A DNA stretch of 34,756 nt from Rheinheimera sp. (GCA_003482455.1 DMYW01000049.1:58443-93198); one strand, 5' to 3'. Shown: positions 1-8,011, counted from the first letter of the stretch. Notes: generated from the sequence alone by a model not told the origin. Translations and numbers: made by a program.

Positions 1-172
1 CTACCGAGCAGTCAGTTTGCATGAGCAGCTGGGTACAGCCGCTAAGCGGCGAGCCACTGGCGGTAGGCAAGCTGCTACCGAGCGGTTAGTTTGCATTACC
101 AGCTGGGTACAGCCGCTAAGCTTCGAGCCACTGGCGGTAGGCAAGCTGCTACCGAGCGGTTAGTTTGCATGA
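1..172. repeat. 74-bp direct tandem repeat (two full units plus a partial third)
   Basis: Units begin at 1, 75 and 149, each opening with CTACCGAGC followed by GGTTAGTTTGCAT or a close variant. Units 1 and 2 differ at only a few positions. The third copy stops after about 24 bases, at the shared GTTTGCATGA. The array starts at the first base of the window, so more copies may lie to the left. I see no open frame in it. Together with 173-300 it forms the gene-free stretch before the first coding region. Its role is unknown; it could be an intergenic repeat family or slippage product. Confidence 0.85.
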
Positions 173-201
173 CTTGCCAAGTATCGCCGCTCGCAAGTTT
201 A

Positions 202-226
202 CACCTGTATGCTTGGGTGACAGGTG
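202..226. other. Inverted repeat upstream of the LprI-like gene
   Basis: Perfect 7-base arms CACCTGT (202-208) and ACAGGTG (220-226) are separated by 11 bases, about 75 bases before the gene at 301. No T-tract follows, so it is not an obvious terminator. It could be an operator or an mRNA hairpin. The call rests only on the dyad. Confidence 0.35.
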
Positions 227-300
227 CTTAGCGGTAAAAGATGCAGCTGGCGAAATTTTCTGCTAGCGTAAATTCATCAATGCCATGAGGAATATACGCG

Positions 301-1059
301 ATGCGTCAGGTTGGGTTGGCTCTACTGCTGGTTATCGGTGTGCTGTTATCGGCATCGCCGGTGTTTGCTGCGTCCTGCCCGCAAACGTCAAGCAAAAGCG
401 CGCGCTTGATTTGTGAAAACCCCAAGCTGGCTGAACTGAATCGCCAAGTGCTGGCGGTATGGCAGCAAGTGCAACGCGATATTCCAACCGAGCAACGTGC
501 ACATCGGCAACAACAGCAACAGCTGTGGTTGGCGCAACGTGATTTGTGCAGCAACAACTTGTGTTTGCAAGTGCGTTTTCAACAACGCCTGATTGATTTG
601 GTCAGTTTGCAACGCGCTGGCATTAGTTTTATGGATTTTCCAGCTCGCATGTTTGATGGGCAGCTGGCCGATCCGCTGCCCGATAGTGAAGGTCCGATCA
701 CGCCACCGGCCAATTTACCGGCCGGTTTGAATTACGACCAAGTCAATGCGGTGTTGATTAACGGTGAGCCGGAACTCGCTGGCGAATATGTACTGTTGCA
801 GTCAGGTTGTGGTCCGTCGTGTCAGCAACATTATGTGTTGAATCTGCGCACCGGCACTGTGCTGGGTGAACATTTTGGTGGGCCTTGTCAGCGCCAGCTG
901 GTGGCCTTTCAACCGGAAAGCCAACTGCTGATCGCCAGTCAACCCAGCCATAATCAGCAACCATCGCAATGGTTGTATTACCGGCTACGTAATAATCAGC
1001 TGACGCTGATCCATCAGTTGACCATCGAAAATGCGCCGGCTGAACAGGGCTGCGCTTAA
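301..1059 (+). CDS. Secreted LprI/DUF1311-like protein
   Basis: The protein has 252 residues. A signal peptide is clear: basic start, hydrophobic core, and likely cleavage after Ala23 in PVFA/ASC. Residues about 25-100 match the lysozyme-inhibitor LprI N-terminal (DUF1311) pattern: paired cysteines (SCPQ, ICENP), an Ala-Glu-Leu-Asn stretch, a Gln/Arg-rich helix, then W-x4-RDxC and CLQVRFQQRLIDL. Some family members inhibit host lysozyme; function here is inferred only from the family. Residues about 140-250 form a second, beta-rich region with cysteine pairs (SGCGPSC, GPCQ) that I do not recognise. GAGGAA lies 9 bases before the ATG and supports this start. The gene is monocistronic by spacing. 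Confidence 0.65.
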   Translation: MRQVGLALLLVIGVLLSASPVFAASCPQTSSKSARLICENPKLAELNRQVLAVWQQVQRDIPTEQRAHRQQQQQLWLAQRDLCSNNLCLQVRFQQRLIDLVSLQRAGISFMDFPARMFDGQLADPLPDSEGPITPPANLPAGLNYDQVNAVLINGEPELAGEYVLLQSGCGPSCQQHYVLNLRTGTVLGEHFGGPCQRQLVAFQPESQLLIASQPSHNQQPSQWLYYRLRNNQLTLIHQLTIENAPAEQGCA

Positions 1060-1101
1060 GTCCAAGCCTCTGATCTAGATAGTAAAATCAATCCGTCCTA
1101 T

Positions 1102-1128
1102 CAGGTTTAGGAAAATTCCTAATACCTG
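1102..1128. promoter_or_regulatory. Near-perfect inverted repeat, candidate operator of the export operon
   Basis: The left arm CAGGTTTAGGAA and right arm TTCCTAATACCTG are reverse complements except for one extra base in the right arm. They flank a 2-base AA centre. The dyad ends about 18 bases before a possible -10 (TACAGT, 1146-1151), so it would cover the -35 position of the promoter for the operon starting at 1188. That placement suits a dimeric transcription factor. No regulator gene is adjacent, so the binding protein is unknown. Confidence 0.5.
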
Positions 1129-1145
1129 CTCTTCGCCCCCTTCTT

Positions 1146-1158
1146 TACAGTGCGCCTC
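1146..1158 (+). promoter_or_regulatory. Possible -10 and start region of the export operon
   Basis: TACAGT followed directly by GCGCCTC lies about 35-40 bases before the ATG at 1188. The same 13-base string with one difference occurs at 13313-13325 as part of another predicted promoter. No good -35 hexamer is visible, and the inverted repeat at 1102-1128 occupies that place, so activator dependence is plausible. Confidence 0.3.
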
Positions 1159-1187
1159 ACTAAGAAATTCTTTGAGAGGTGGCGACT

Positions 1188-2348
1188 ATGGTCAAGCTAG
1201 TACAAGTGTGGCGTTGTTTAATGGCAGCAGCCGATTACCGTCGGCATTGGCGTAAGCTCACCGGCCAAGCGCCGCTGGATGTGGTGTTTATCTGCAACGT
1301 GCGTGACGAAGCCGAACGGGCTTTGTTTTACCGCGAAGGTGCCACGCCGATGACCCAAGAAAACGGCCCACGACTGTACATTAACGGCGTCGCTGGGCAA
1401 ATTCGTGGCATCAACTTCACCGCTGCCGAAATGTACAGCCGCGAAGGCCGGCGTGTCGCAAAAACGGCATTTATCGAAGCGGTCAAATGGGCGCAACAAC
1501 AAGGCGCCAAAGTGGTGTTGTTGGCCGCGTCGACCAAGCGCTTGTTCGGTCGCGATGGCCGAGAACTAAAAGCCTTGTTCCCTGACATGTTGTTTACCAT
1601 TGGCGACAATGGCACGGCGCAATTGTTGTGCGCGGATGTCGATCGCGCAATTGCCAACAGTCAGCTGGCATCGCCGCGCGTGCTGGTGATTGGCCCTTAC
1701 GGCATTTTAGGCCGCGCTGTGTCTGATCATCTGCAACAACGTCAGGTCGACTTGCTCGGATTTGGCGGCAATCCGGTGTATTTAAGCGAATATCACTTAG
1801 AAACCGGCGTGCCAGTGGTGGCGAATTTAGCCGATGTCGGCCCGGTGGATGTGGTTGTGTGTTGTACACATAGCCAAGACGCTCGCTTGACAGCCGAGGC
1901 GGTTGCCCAGCTCAAACGCGTCAATCAGAAATTGTTGGTGGTGGATGTCGCTGAGCCGGCCAATTTAGATCGCCATGTTTACGCCGAAGTTTGCCAACAA
2001 GTGATCCGGCAAGATGCCGGCAACGCGTGGTCAGCCGATCTGCAATACGTACTGGGTTGTTTAACCTCGAACCAGTTAATGCTTGCACCTGGCACCGTCT
2101 TTGGTTGTTTTGCTGAAGCATTAGCGCTATACCACGCGATTTTCCGCGAACACAACCCAGAATTGCTGCATTGCGATTGGTTTGAAGTCAACAGCTACCA
2201 CCAAGCCTTAGTCGCCGAAGCCTTTCGCTCCTTGCAGATTGGGTTACCGCAACCGTATTGTTTTGGCCAGCCAGTGCAAGACTTTACCATTACGCACGGC
2301 GGCACATCGTCAGCCCATGCTGCGCACCCGCAGGAGCAGCTGGCATGA
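1188..2348 (+). CDS. Acyl-ACP reductase-like NAD(P)-binding Rossmann protein
   Basis: The protein has 386 residues. A GTG at 1179 is in frame, but ATG 1188 sits 8 bases after GAGAGG and is preferred. It is predicted soluble, with no signal peptide. A dinucleotide-binding motif (VLVIGPYGILGRAV, about 165-178) lies mid-protein. Several blocks recall the cyanobacterial long-chain acyl-ACP reductase (AAR) in the same order: VAKTAFIEAV (90-99, compare KTATRKVLNA), TIGDNGTAQLLCADVDRA (137-154, compare TTGNTHTAYVICRQVEAA), the glycine motif, then FGCFAEALAL (305-314, compare FACFAEAMLL). The last block keeps the AAR catalytic Cys, here Cys307. AAR reduces acyl thioesters to fatty aldehydes; that activity here is inferred from memory-based similarity. 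AAR is usually about 340 residues. The gene overlaps the downstream MMPL gene by ATGA. It could instead be another Rossmann oxidoreductase. Confidence 0.6.
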   Translation: MVKLVQVWRCLMAAADYRRHWRKLTGQAPLDVVFICNVRDEAERALFYREGATPMTQENGPRLYINGVAGQIRGINFTAAEMYSREGRRVAKTAFIEAVKWAQQQGAKVVLLAASTKRLFGRDGRELKALFPDMLFTIGDNGTAQLLCADVDRAIANSQLASPRVLVIGPYGILGRAVSDHLQQRQVDLLGFGGNPVYLSEYHLETGVPVVANLADVGPVDVVVCCTHSQDARLTAEAVAQLKRVNQKLLVVDVAEPANLDRHVYAEVCQQVIRQDAGNAWSADLQYVLGCLTSNQLMLAPGTVFGCFAEALALYHAIFREHNPELLHCDWFEVNSYHQALVAEAFRSLQIGLPQPYCFGQPVQDFTITHGGTSSAHAAHPQEQLA

Positions 2349-4900
2349 ACAGCAACACGGCTAGTCTAAGCGCAGCTGCGATCGCCCAAGTTCACTCGAG
2401 CAAACGCTGGCGCTTGCTGGGTTGGGGATTAGTGCTGGCGTCGCTGGCATGGTTGAATTTGCATGTAGAACCAGGCGGCATTGTTACGCATGCCATTTTA
2501 GACGCGCAGAACCCATATCAAGCCGCCGATCAACAAGTGCAAGCATTGCCAGATCTGAACCGTGGCGATAGCGTCGGTTTAGTGGTGCAACTACCGGATG
2601 GTTTAACGCCTGCGGCTGTGGATCGCATTGCAACGCTCAGCCAAGATTTGCAGCAGTTGTTGCCAACAGCCAGCGTATTAAGCCCAACCCACAATCTTAA
2701 TCGTTACCACAGCAGCGACGACAGTATCGACAGCTCGCCGTATTTGCGCCGGCACATGAGCCAAGCGGACATCGACGCTGCAGCTGCCAATATGGCCGAA
2801 AACCCGTTGTTTGATGGCTTGTTATTGGGTGGCGATGTGTTATCCAGTTCGTCGGCCAGCTCGTTCTCTCACCAACCCAGCTACGCGCAAATTTTGGCGT
2901 TTTTGCCGGAAGGCTATTCCGAGCAGCAGCTGGTGGATGACCTCGGCGAGTATTTAGAACAAAGACCGATCTCGGCGCTGGAATGGCTGCTGTGGAAAAC
3001 CGATATTCAGCCGGCACCAAGCCATGCAGATGTCAGCCTGTCAGGTTGGGCGGTGGCGCGTGGCTTAATGCATTATGCGTTGATTTCCGATGTGTTGTGG
3101 TACTGCACTTTAGGTTTGTGTTTAGCGACACTAGCCGCCTGGTTAGCACTGGGCAGCTGGCGGCAAGCCTTGGTGTCGAGTTTGTTGATCTTCGCCTCGT
3201 TTGTGTTAACCCGTGGCAGCATGCCGCTGCTGGACTTGTTGGGCGTGACCATTGGCAATCCCGCCGAGCCCATCCGTGAGCGCGTATACTTTTTATTGGT
3301 GTTAAGTGCGTTGATTGTGTCAGGAATTTCGCTGAATGTGCGGGCATTAGAAGCCTATAACGCCGAATGCGAAAAAACCGGCGATCGCCTTGGCAGCTGG
3401 CGCGCATTAGCCGTACAACTGCCGCGTTTTAACTTAGTGCTGGGTATTGCCGCGCTGAATTTTATCGGTCTTAGTCAAATTGGCATCCGGGGTGTGCTGG
3501 AAGTCGGTGTGCTATCGGCCATTGGTTTACTTTGGCAACGTGCACTGGTGCAGTCGTTGTTGCCGGCGTTGCAGCTGGCTTTGGCGGCACATCCAGCCGC
3601 GCGGCAAAGCCGCACGCATCAAGTGCAACAATGGATCAACCACCAGTTAGCGCGGCCAGGACAAGCCGCTGTGTGGTATTGGTTGCAGTTTACGCCTGCG
3701 CAAAGTCTGCTGCGTGTCGTGGCAGGTTTGCTGCTGTTGCTCGCCACAGTCGCTGGTGTCGTATTACACGACGCGCAAGTGCCGGCCGAGCAGCGGTTGA
3801 TCCAAGTGCGTGAAAAACCGATTGATTACCTGCCAGACACCATAGTGGACCAAGCGCGCGGCGTGTTAAACGCACCGCAAGCTGGCGGTTTTGCTCAGCT
3901 TAGCTTTTATATTTCGCCGATGGCGGTCGCCTCTGCCGATTATCCGAACGTGGCGGATATCCAGTTTTTACGCCAAGTCGCTGCGTTTGCCACGCAGGTA
4001 CGCCGCATTGAAGGGGTGCGTGCCGCCGTGTCGGTGGTAGACCAGCTGTCACTGATGCAACCGTTGGCGGCGCAAACCACCGCGACTGCCTACGAGCATT
4101 TGCAATTGCTGCGCTGGGATTTGCAACAGCCAAAACTGGCCGATTCTTGGTGGCATGCTGGCGGCGTGGTGCTGTCGGTCAGTACGCCAGCGGATGACTC
4201 CGTTGGCATGCGCCAACACGCCGATGCCGTGTTAACACTCGCCGCGCAGCAATTTAGCGATCTAAACGTGCTGCCATTTGGCACCTTGCACAGCTATCAC
4301 CAAACCGATTTGTATATTAGCGAGCGCAAGCCACTGAATATGCTGGCGACTATGCCAATGGTGCTGGTGATTGCGGCTGTTTGGTTTGGTTGGTGTCGCT
4401 ATAAATACCGTCGTTATTCACCGCTGCTGCGCGGCCGCTGGCAACTAAAACCTGTCGCGGCGGCGGCCGCCATCTGCCTGCCGTTTGTGGTGGCGTATGC
4501 ATTGGTGGTGTTGGTGATGGCGCTGCTGGCGATCCCGCTGGATCAAGCCACGGCGTGCGCCACTGCACTAGGCATCAATGCCGCCATCGATTTTGACCTG
4601 TATTTGCTGGAGGACTTTCGCGGCGCCCTGCGCAGCGGGCAAACCCCAGCGCAAGCACTGCAAACCGCCATTGGTGATCGCAGTCGCTTAACTCTGCTGG
4701 ACGCCGGACTAAACGCCATTTGTTTTAGTTTCTTGTTGTGTTCCAGCTTTATTCCAATGCAACGACTTGGGCTAATCATGCTGATTTTATTAGTGATTTG
4801 CGCTTTCGCTGCGGTGTGTTTATTGCCAGCTGTGCTGCGTAGTTGCGTGCAAGATAGCGCCCAACCAGTTACAGCGGCTATTGAAGGAGAAACTCCATGA
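2345..4900 (+). CDS. MMPL/RND-family inner-membrane exporter
   Basis: The protein has 851 residues. Its frame is open further upstream, but ATG 2345 overlaps the previous stop as ATGA and has AGGAG just upstream. The layout is RND-like and duplicated: TM1 (about 22-40), a large periplasmic loop (about 41-240), a membrane block (about 245-430), TM7 (about 455-480), a second periplasmic loop (about 481-660) and a last membrane block (about 666-835). The first half contains GISLNVRALEAY and the second GINAAIDFDLYLLEDF, matching the usual position of the GxxxDYxIHL-type motif in MMPL proteins. Members such as MmpL3 and HpnN move lipids or hydrophobic compounds from the inner membrane using proton-motive force. 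Context with LolA-like and beta-barrel genes points to lipid export. The substrate is unknown. Confidence 0.8.
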   Translation: MNSNTASLSAAAIAQVHSSKRWRLLGWGLVLASLAWLNLHVEPGGIVTHAILDAQNPYQAADQQVQALPDLNRGDSVGLVVQLPDGLTPAAVDRIATLSQDLQQLLPTASVLSPTHNLNRYHSSDDSIDSSPYLRRHMSQADIDAAAANMAENPLFDGLLLGGDVLSSSSASSFSHQPSYAQILAFLPEGYSEQQLVDDLGEYLEQRPISALEWLLWKTDIQPAPSHADVSLSGWAVARGLMHYALISDVLWYCTLGLCLATLAAWLALGSWRQALVSSLLIFASFVLTRGSMPLLDLLGVTIGNPAEPIRERVYFLLVLSALIVSGISLNVRALEAYNAECEKTGDRLGSWRALAVQLPRFNLVLGIAALNFIGLSQIGIRGVLEVGVLSAIGLLWQRALVQSLLPALQLALAAHPAARQSRTHQVQQWINHQLARPGQAAVWYWLQFTPAQSLLRVVAGLLLLLATVAGVVLHDAQVPAEQRLIQVREKPIDYLPDTIVDQARGVLNAPQAGGFAQLSFYISPMAVASADYPNVADIQFLRQVAAFATQVRRIEGVRAAVSVVDQLSLMQPLAAQTTATAYEHLQLLRWDLQQPKLADSWWHAGGVVLSVSTPADDSVGMRQHADAVLTLAAQQFSDLNVLPFGTLHSYHQTDLYISERKPLNMLATMPMVLVIAAVWFGWCRYKYRRYSPLLRGRWQLKPVAAAAAICLPFVVAYALVVLVMALLAIPLDQATACATALGINAAIDFDLYLLEDFRGALRSGQTPAQALQTAIGDRSRLTLLDAGLNAICFSFLLCSSFIPMQRLGLIMLILLVICAFAAVCLLPAVLRSCVQDSAQPVTAAIEGETP

Positions 4901-5685
4901 AATCATTACTTATCGCGTTATCGGTTGCGCTGAGTACCTATGTAAGTAGCGGCGCCGTGCATGCTGAATTAACCAGCAAAAGCTCGGATGCTACGCAAGT
5001 GGTACAACGAGCCTGGCAGCTGTTTCGCCAGCACGCAGCAGCGGAGCAAGAGGACATCACATTAACGATGGCGAAGGCGCAACAAACCAGTTCGGTCAAG
5101 CAGTTAACCCGCTGGACCCGTTTTGCCACGACTGGTGAACAAGTGGTGCTGAAGTTTAATCAACCGCAGGCGGATGCGGGGATGGGGTTGTGGCTAGATC
5201 GCAGCGACCGCGCAGCCCAGCAAATTTGGCTACGGATGCCAAGCTGGATCAAGGCACGTCGGGTCAGCGGTGAGCGACAGCAGCAGTATTTTGCTGGCAC
5301 CGATTTAACCTTCGAAGACAATGCGCAGCTCAGTGGCGAAGACATCCAAGCCTTTACCTATCGGTTGCTGGATGAAACTGAACAAGGGTTTTGGATAGAA
5401 GCCAAGCCAAAAGCCGGCGTCGAAAGTGGCTATAGTCGCCGTGAAATTTGGATTGACCGTGACTATGCCATTAACCGGATTGATTATTTTGACCCTGCCG
5501 GACAGTTGCTAAAAAGCATGGAAAACAAAAAGTTGCAGAAATTTCCTAAAGGCGGCTGGCGACCAAATCAAGTAGTGATCGAAAACTACCAAGAGCAACG
5601 TCGTACCCAAATTGATATTCAGAAACGTCAATTTGATAGTTCAATTGCTAGCCATATGTTCAGTGAAGGCTTTTTGGAGGACTGA
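4897..5685 (+). CDS. LolA-like outer membrane lipoprotein-sorting family protein
   Basis: The protein has 262 residues. It starts at an ATGA overlap with the MMPL gene, with AAGGAG upstream. A signal peptide (hydrophobic stretch, cleavage near VHA/EL at 23) sends it to the periplasm. The body resembles the LolA_like family (pfam17131): LWLRMPSW-type and R-R-V strands lead into the hallmark YFAGTDLTFEDN (about 130-142), compare GSDFTYED, then alternating strands and EIWIDRDYAINRIDYFD. These half-open beta barrels bind acyl chains and often sit beside MMPL transporters. Here it is inferred to carry the exported lipid across the periplasm. It is not LolA itself: it is longer and located in an export operon. 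Confidence 0.78.
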   Translation: MKSLLIALSVALSTYVSSGAVHAELTSKSSDATQVVQRAWQLFRQHAAAEQEDITLTMAKAQQTSSVKQLTRWTRFATTGEQVVLKFNQPQADAGMGLWLDRSDRAAQQIWLRMPSWIKARRVSGERQQQYFAGTDLTFEDNAQLSGEDIQAFTYRLLDETEQGFWIEAKPKAGVESGYSRREIWIDRDYAINRIDYFDPAGQLLKSMENKKLQKFPKGGWRPNQVVIENYQEQRRTQIDIQKRQFDSSIASHMFSEGFLED

Positions 5686-6917
5686 TGGTGCGGCGGGTGA
5701 CTGAACAGCTTGGTTGGATCTTGATGTTGCTGTGGGCCGACACCTCAATGGCGGAGTCGACCCAGTCCATCACGCTGGCGCAAGGCACCGGCAGTCAGGC
5801 CAGTGAATTTGCCACTGCGACGTGGCAAGGCAAATGGCAATGGCACGCCAATGATGCTTGGAGCACCCAGCTGGCGTGGCAAGCGCAGCAGCATTCGTGG
5901 GCCCGTCAAACGGCGCCGCGTGGCCTGTGGCAGCGGCAGCACAGCTGGGCGGAAGTGCGCCAGCTTGCCGTGCGTTATCAGGCTGGGGACTGGCAATACA
6001 GCGCAGGGTGGCTGACGCCGGACTGGCGCTTAACCGATACCGTGTCGGTGGCTAGTGTCTGGAATGTTCGCGACTTGCAAGCGTTTGACGAGCCGGAGTC
6101 CTTGGCAGTGCCAGCGGTGCGCGCCGTCTGGCGTGGCCAGTGGCGGCAAGTTCGCACGCTGGAGGTGATCGTCAGCCCGCAGTTACGCGCGCAGCGCCAA
6201 CCTAGCGGCATCTGGCAACAAGCCGCAACGGATTTGGATGCGTTAGACATGCCCAATACCGCTGCGGTTGGAGTGCGCCTTGCCGGTCGCTGGGGCGCGG
6301 ATCAATGGAGTGTCTGGGCGTTTGATGGTCGGCAAAGTGCCGCTGAATTCAGCGCAACTCAATTCGCTGCAGCGGCACTGTCGAGTGAGCAGGCTTTGGT
6401 GTTGCAGAGTGAACCGCAGTCGCCGCTACTCGCTTGGCAGTTCCCGCGGAAAACCGCGTTTGGCCTGACGTATCAGCGTGAATTTGCCGATGGCTGGATC
6501 AGTCGCAGTGAGTTAGGACATATTGAGCTACCAACACACGAGTGGTGGCAAGCGGTGCAAGGCATTGAACACGAATGGGTGGGTGATACGTCCAGCACCT
6601 TGTTGTTACTGCAATACAACAAAATATGGCACCAAGGCACACCAGCACTGCTTACCATGGATATGGACCAGCAACTCGCCGGGTTTTGGCTTGGCCGCTT
6701 GCAGTACGACCCCAGTGGCGATATGCGCACGCAATGGCAATTGGAATGGAGTCTCGGCACGCACAATGGGTATTGGCAAGCGCGTTGGCAGCAGCGCCTC
6801 GGCGATTCGCAGCAACTGGCGGTGCAATGGCGGCAACTGCACGGTAGCCCAGACACATTGTGGGGCCGCTATCGGCAGCTCGATGGCGCACAAGTGCAAT
6901 GGACTTATTGGTTCTAG
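5685..6917 (+). CDS. Predicted outer-membrane beta-barrel, last gene of the export operon
   Basis: The protein has 410 residues. Its start overlaps the upstream stop as TGATG, with TTGGAGG four to five bases before it. A signal peptide is visible, with likely cleavage after SMA (23). The mature protein is rich in Trp, Gln and short alternating strands (for example WQYSAGWL, WQLEWSL, YWQARWQQRL) and ends in WTYWF. The C-terminal aromatic is the usual BAM recognition feature of outer-membrane barrels. No plug or TonB box is seen. I do not recognise a named family; it may relate to DUF1302/AlgE-like barrels. As the fourth gene of the MMPL/LolA-like operon it probably forms the outer-membrane exit or acceptor. 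Confidence 0.65.
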   Translation: MVRRVTEQLGWILMLLWADTSMAESTQSITLAQGTGSQASEFATATWQGKWQWHANDAWSTQLAWQAQQHSWARQTAPRGLWQRQHSWAEVRQLAVRYQAGDWQYSAGWLTPDWRLTDTVSVASVWNVRDLQAFDEPESLAVPAVRAVWRGQWRQVRTLEVIVSPQLRAQRQPSGIWQQAATDLDALDMPNTAAVGVRLAGRWGADQWSVWAFDGRQSAAEFSATQFAAAALSSEQALVLQSEPQSPLLAWQFPRKTAFGLTYQREFADGWISRSELGHIELPTHEWWQAVQGIEHEWVGDTSSTLLLLQYNKIWHQGTPALLTMDMDQQLAGFWLGRLQYDPSGDMRTQWQLEWSLGTHNGYWQARWQQRLGDSQQLAVQWRQLHGSPDTLWGRYRQLDGAQVQWTYWF

Positions 6918-6971
6918 CCGCGGCTTTCAGGCGTGAAATAAGCCGCGAGCTTGGTGGCTGTTGGCGATAAA

Positions 6972-7406
6972 TCAGCCGCGTAAAATACTGCAGGTACAAG
7001 TTGCGTGGGCGTACAACTTGCCGTCGGCATCTTTCAGTGTCGCTTCGGCGATGCCGATACTTTTGGATAAGTTCAATAAACGGCCTTCGGCGTACAGTTC
7101 GGTATGACGCGGAATAGGGCGCACCATCTTAATGTTGAGGTCCACAGTGCCGTAACCGACGCCAGCTTCCAGTGCCGCATGCACAGCGCAGGCGGTGGCA
7201 GAATCTAGAACCGTCGCCGCAAAGCCACCGTGCACGCCACCGAGCGGGTTTAAATGGCGCTCGTCGGCGTGGGCGGCAAACTTGACGTAGCCGTGCGCCA
7301 CTTCCAACAATCGCATCGGCATGGTTTGGGTGATCGATGGCGCTGGCAACTGGCCTTGCGCCATGGCGCTGAGCAGTTCAGCGCCTGTCATGGTTTTGAG
7401 ATCCAC
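6972..7406 (-). CDS. PaaI-family hotdog-fold thioesterase
   Basis: The protein has 144 residues, the normal length for the family. The hotdog core is clear: HLNPLGGVHGGFAATVLDSA (51-70) holds the conserved HGG and the acidic residue Asp68 of PaaI-type thioesterases. It is followed by TVDLNIKMVRPIP and a C-terminal strand with HATCTCSIL. These enzymes hydrolyse acyl- or aryl-CoA thioesters in the cytoplasm; the substrate cannot be read from sequence. The gene lies 26 bases downstream of the TonB_C lipoprotein gene on the same strand and may be cotranscribed. It converges with the export operon. Confidence 0.82.
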   Translation of the reverse strand: MDLKTMTGAELLSAMAQGQLPAPSITQTMPMRLLEVAHGYVKFAAHADERHLNPLGGVHGGFAATVLDSATACAVHAALEAGVGYGTVDLNIKMVRPIPRHTELYAEGRLLNLSKSIGIAEATLKDADGKLYAHATCTCSILRG

Positions 7407-7432
7407 AGGGCTTCCTCTAGTTACCCAACAAG

Positions 7433-7852
7433 TTATGGCGTGTTGGGATCGAGCATAAATGTCAGGGTTTCCGTTTTCGGAAACTCAGCCAGCTGGCCAT
7501 CGACGCAGCCAGGATAATACTTCCAGCGTTGTAGCGCTCTGACAGCTTCCGCATCAAACACTCCTGCGGGTACAGACTCCATGACTTGAATGTTCGATAC
7601 TTCGCCTTGCGCAGTGATCACAAACTGCAACTTGATGTGGCCTTGTACCTTGTTTTTCGCTGCATCGGCTGGATATCTGGGCTCAATACGGACGATCCAC
7701 TGCGGATCTTTGGCCTGTACCGGGCGCTTTTGCCCATCGACACAGACCTTTTCGGCGCGGTAATCAGGGCGATAGCTTGACGAAGAACTCGGCGCGGTGG
7801 ATTGGCAGGATGGCAGTAGAACCAAGGCGAGTAGTGCGTAAAAAATTTTCAT
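7433..7852 (-). CDS. Small lipoprotein with a TonB C-terminal domain
   Basis: The protein has 139 residues. The N-terminus is a lipoprotein signal with lipobox LPSC (Cys16), then a Ser-rich linker. Residues about 57-139 form a TonB C-terminal domain: EPRYPADAAKNKVQG, LQFVITAQGEVSNIQVMES, FDAEAVRALQRWKYYPG. Canonical TonB has an N-terminal membrane helix and Pro-rich spacer; both are absent. The pentapeptide CVDGQ occurs twice (37-41 and 106-110), giving two cysteines that could pair. It lies downstream of a TonB-dependent receptor gene on the same strand, but a strong terminator separates them. It is probably an envelope protein that uses a TonB_C fold for contact rather than classic energy transduction. 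Confidence 0.75.
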   Translation of the reverse strand: MKIFYALLALVLLPSCQSTAPSSSSSYRPDYRAEKVCVDGQKRPVQAKDPQWIVRIEPRYPADAAKNKVQGHIKLQFVITAQGEVSNIQVMESVPAGVFDAEAVRALQRWKYYPGCVDGQLAEFPKTETLTFMLDPNTP

Positions 7853-8011
7853 AAAAGGTCGTCCCTGAGGTGAGGTTTATTCGAGTACACAGCGCGATAA
7901 CCGCTGGCTGGCGCAGATGTGTGTGCAGCGGCTGGCGGTGCAACGCCGCAGCTGACATATCATGCGAGCGTACCACAGCAGCATGACGCAAGTGAAGGCT
8001 GCGCTTTGGGC

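Noticed and set aside
1..172. CRISPR array
   Set aside because: Whole 74-base units are repeated without unique spacers, and no cas gene is present.
2258..2344. Upstream extension of the MMPL gene by 29 codons
   Set aside because: It lies inside the preceding gene and has no ribosome site; ATG 2345 has AGGAG and the ATGA overlap seen at the next junction.
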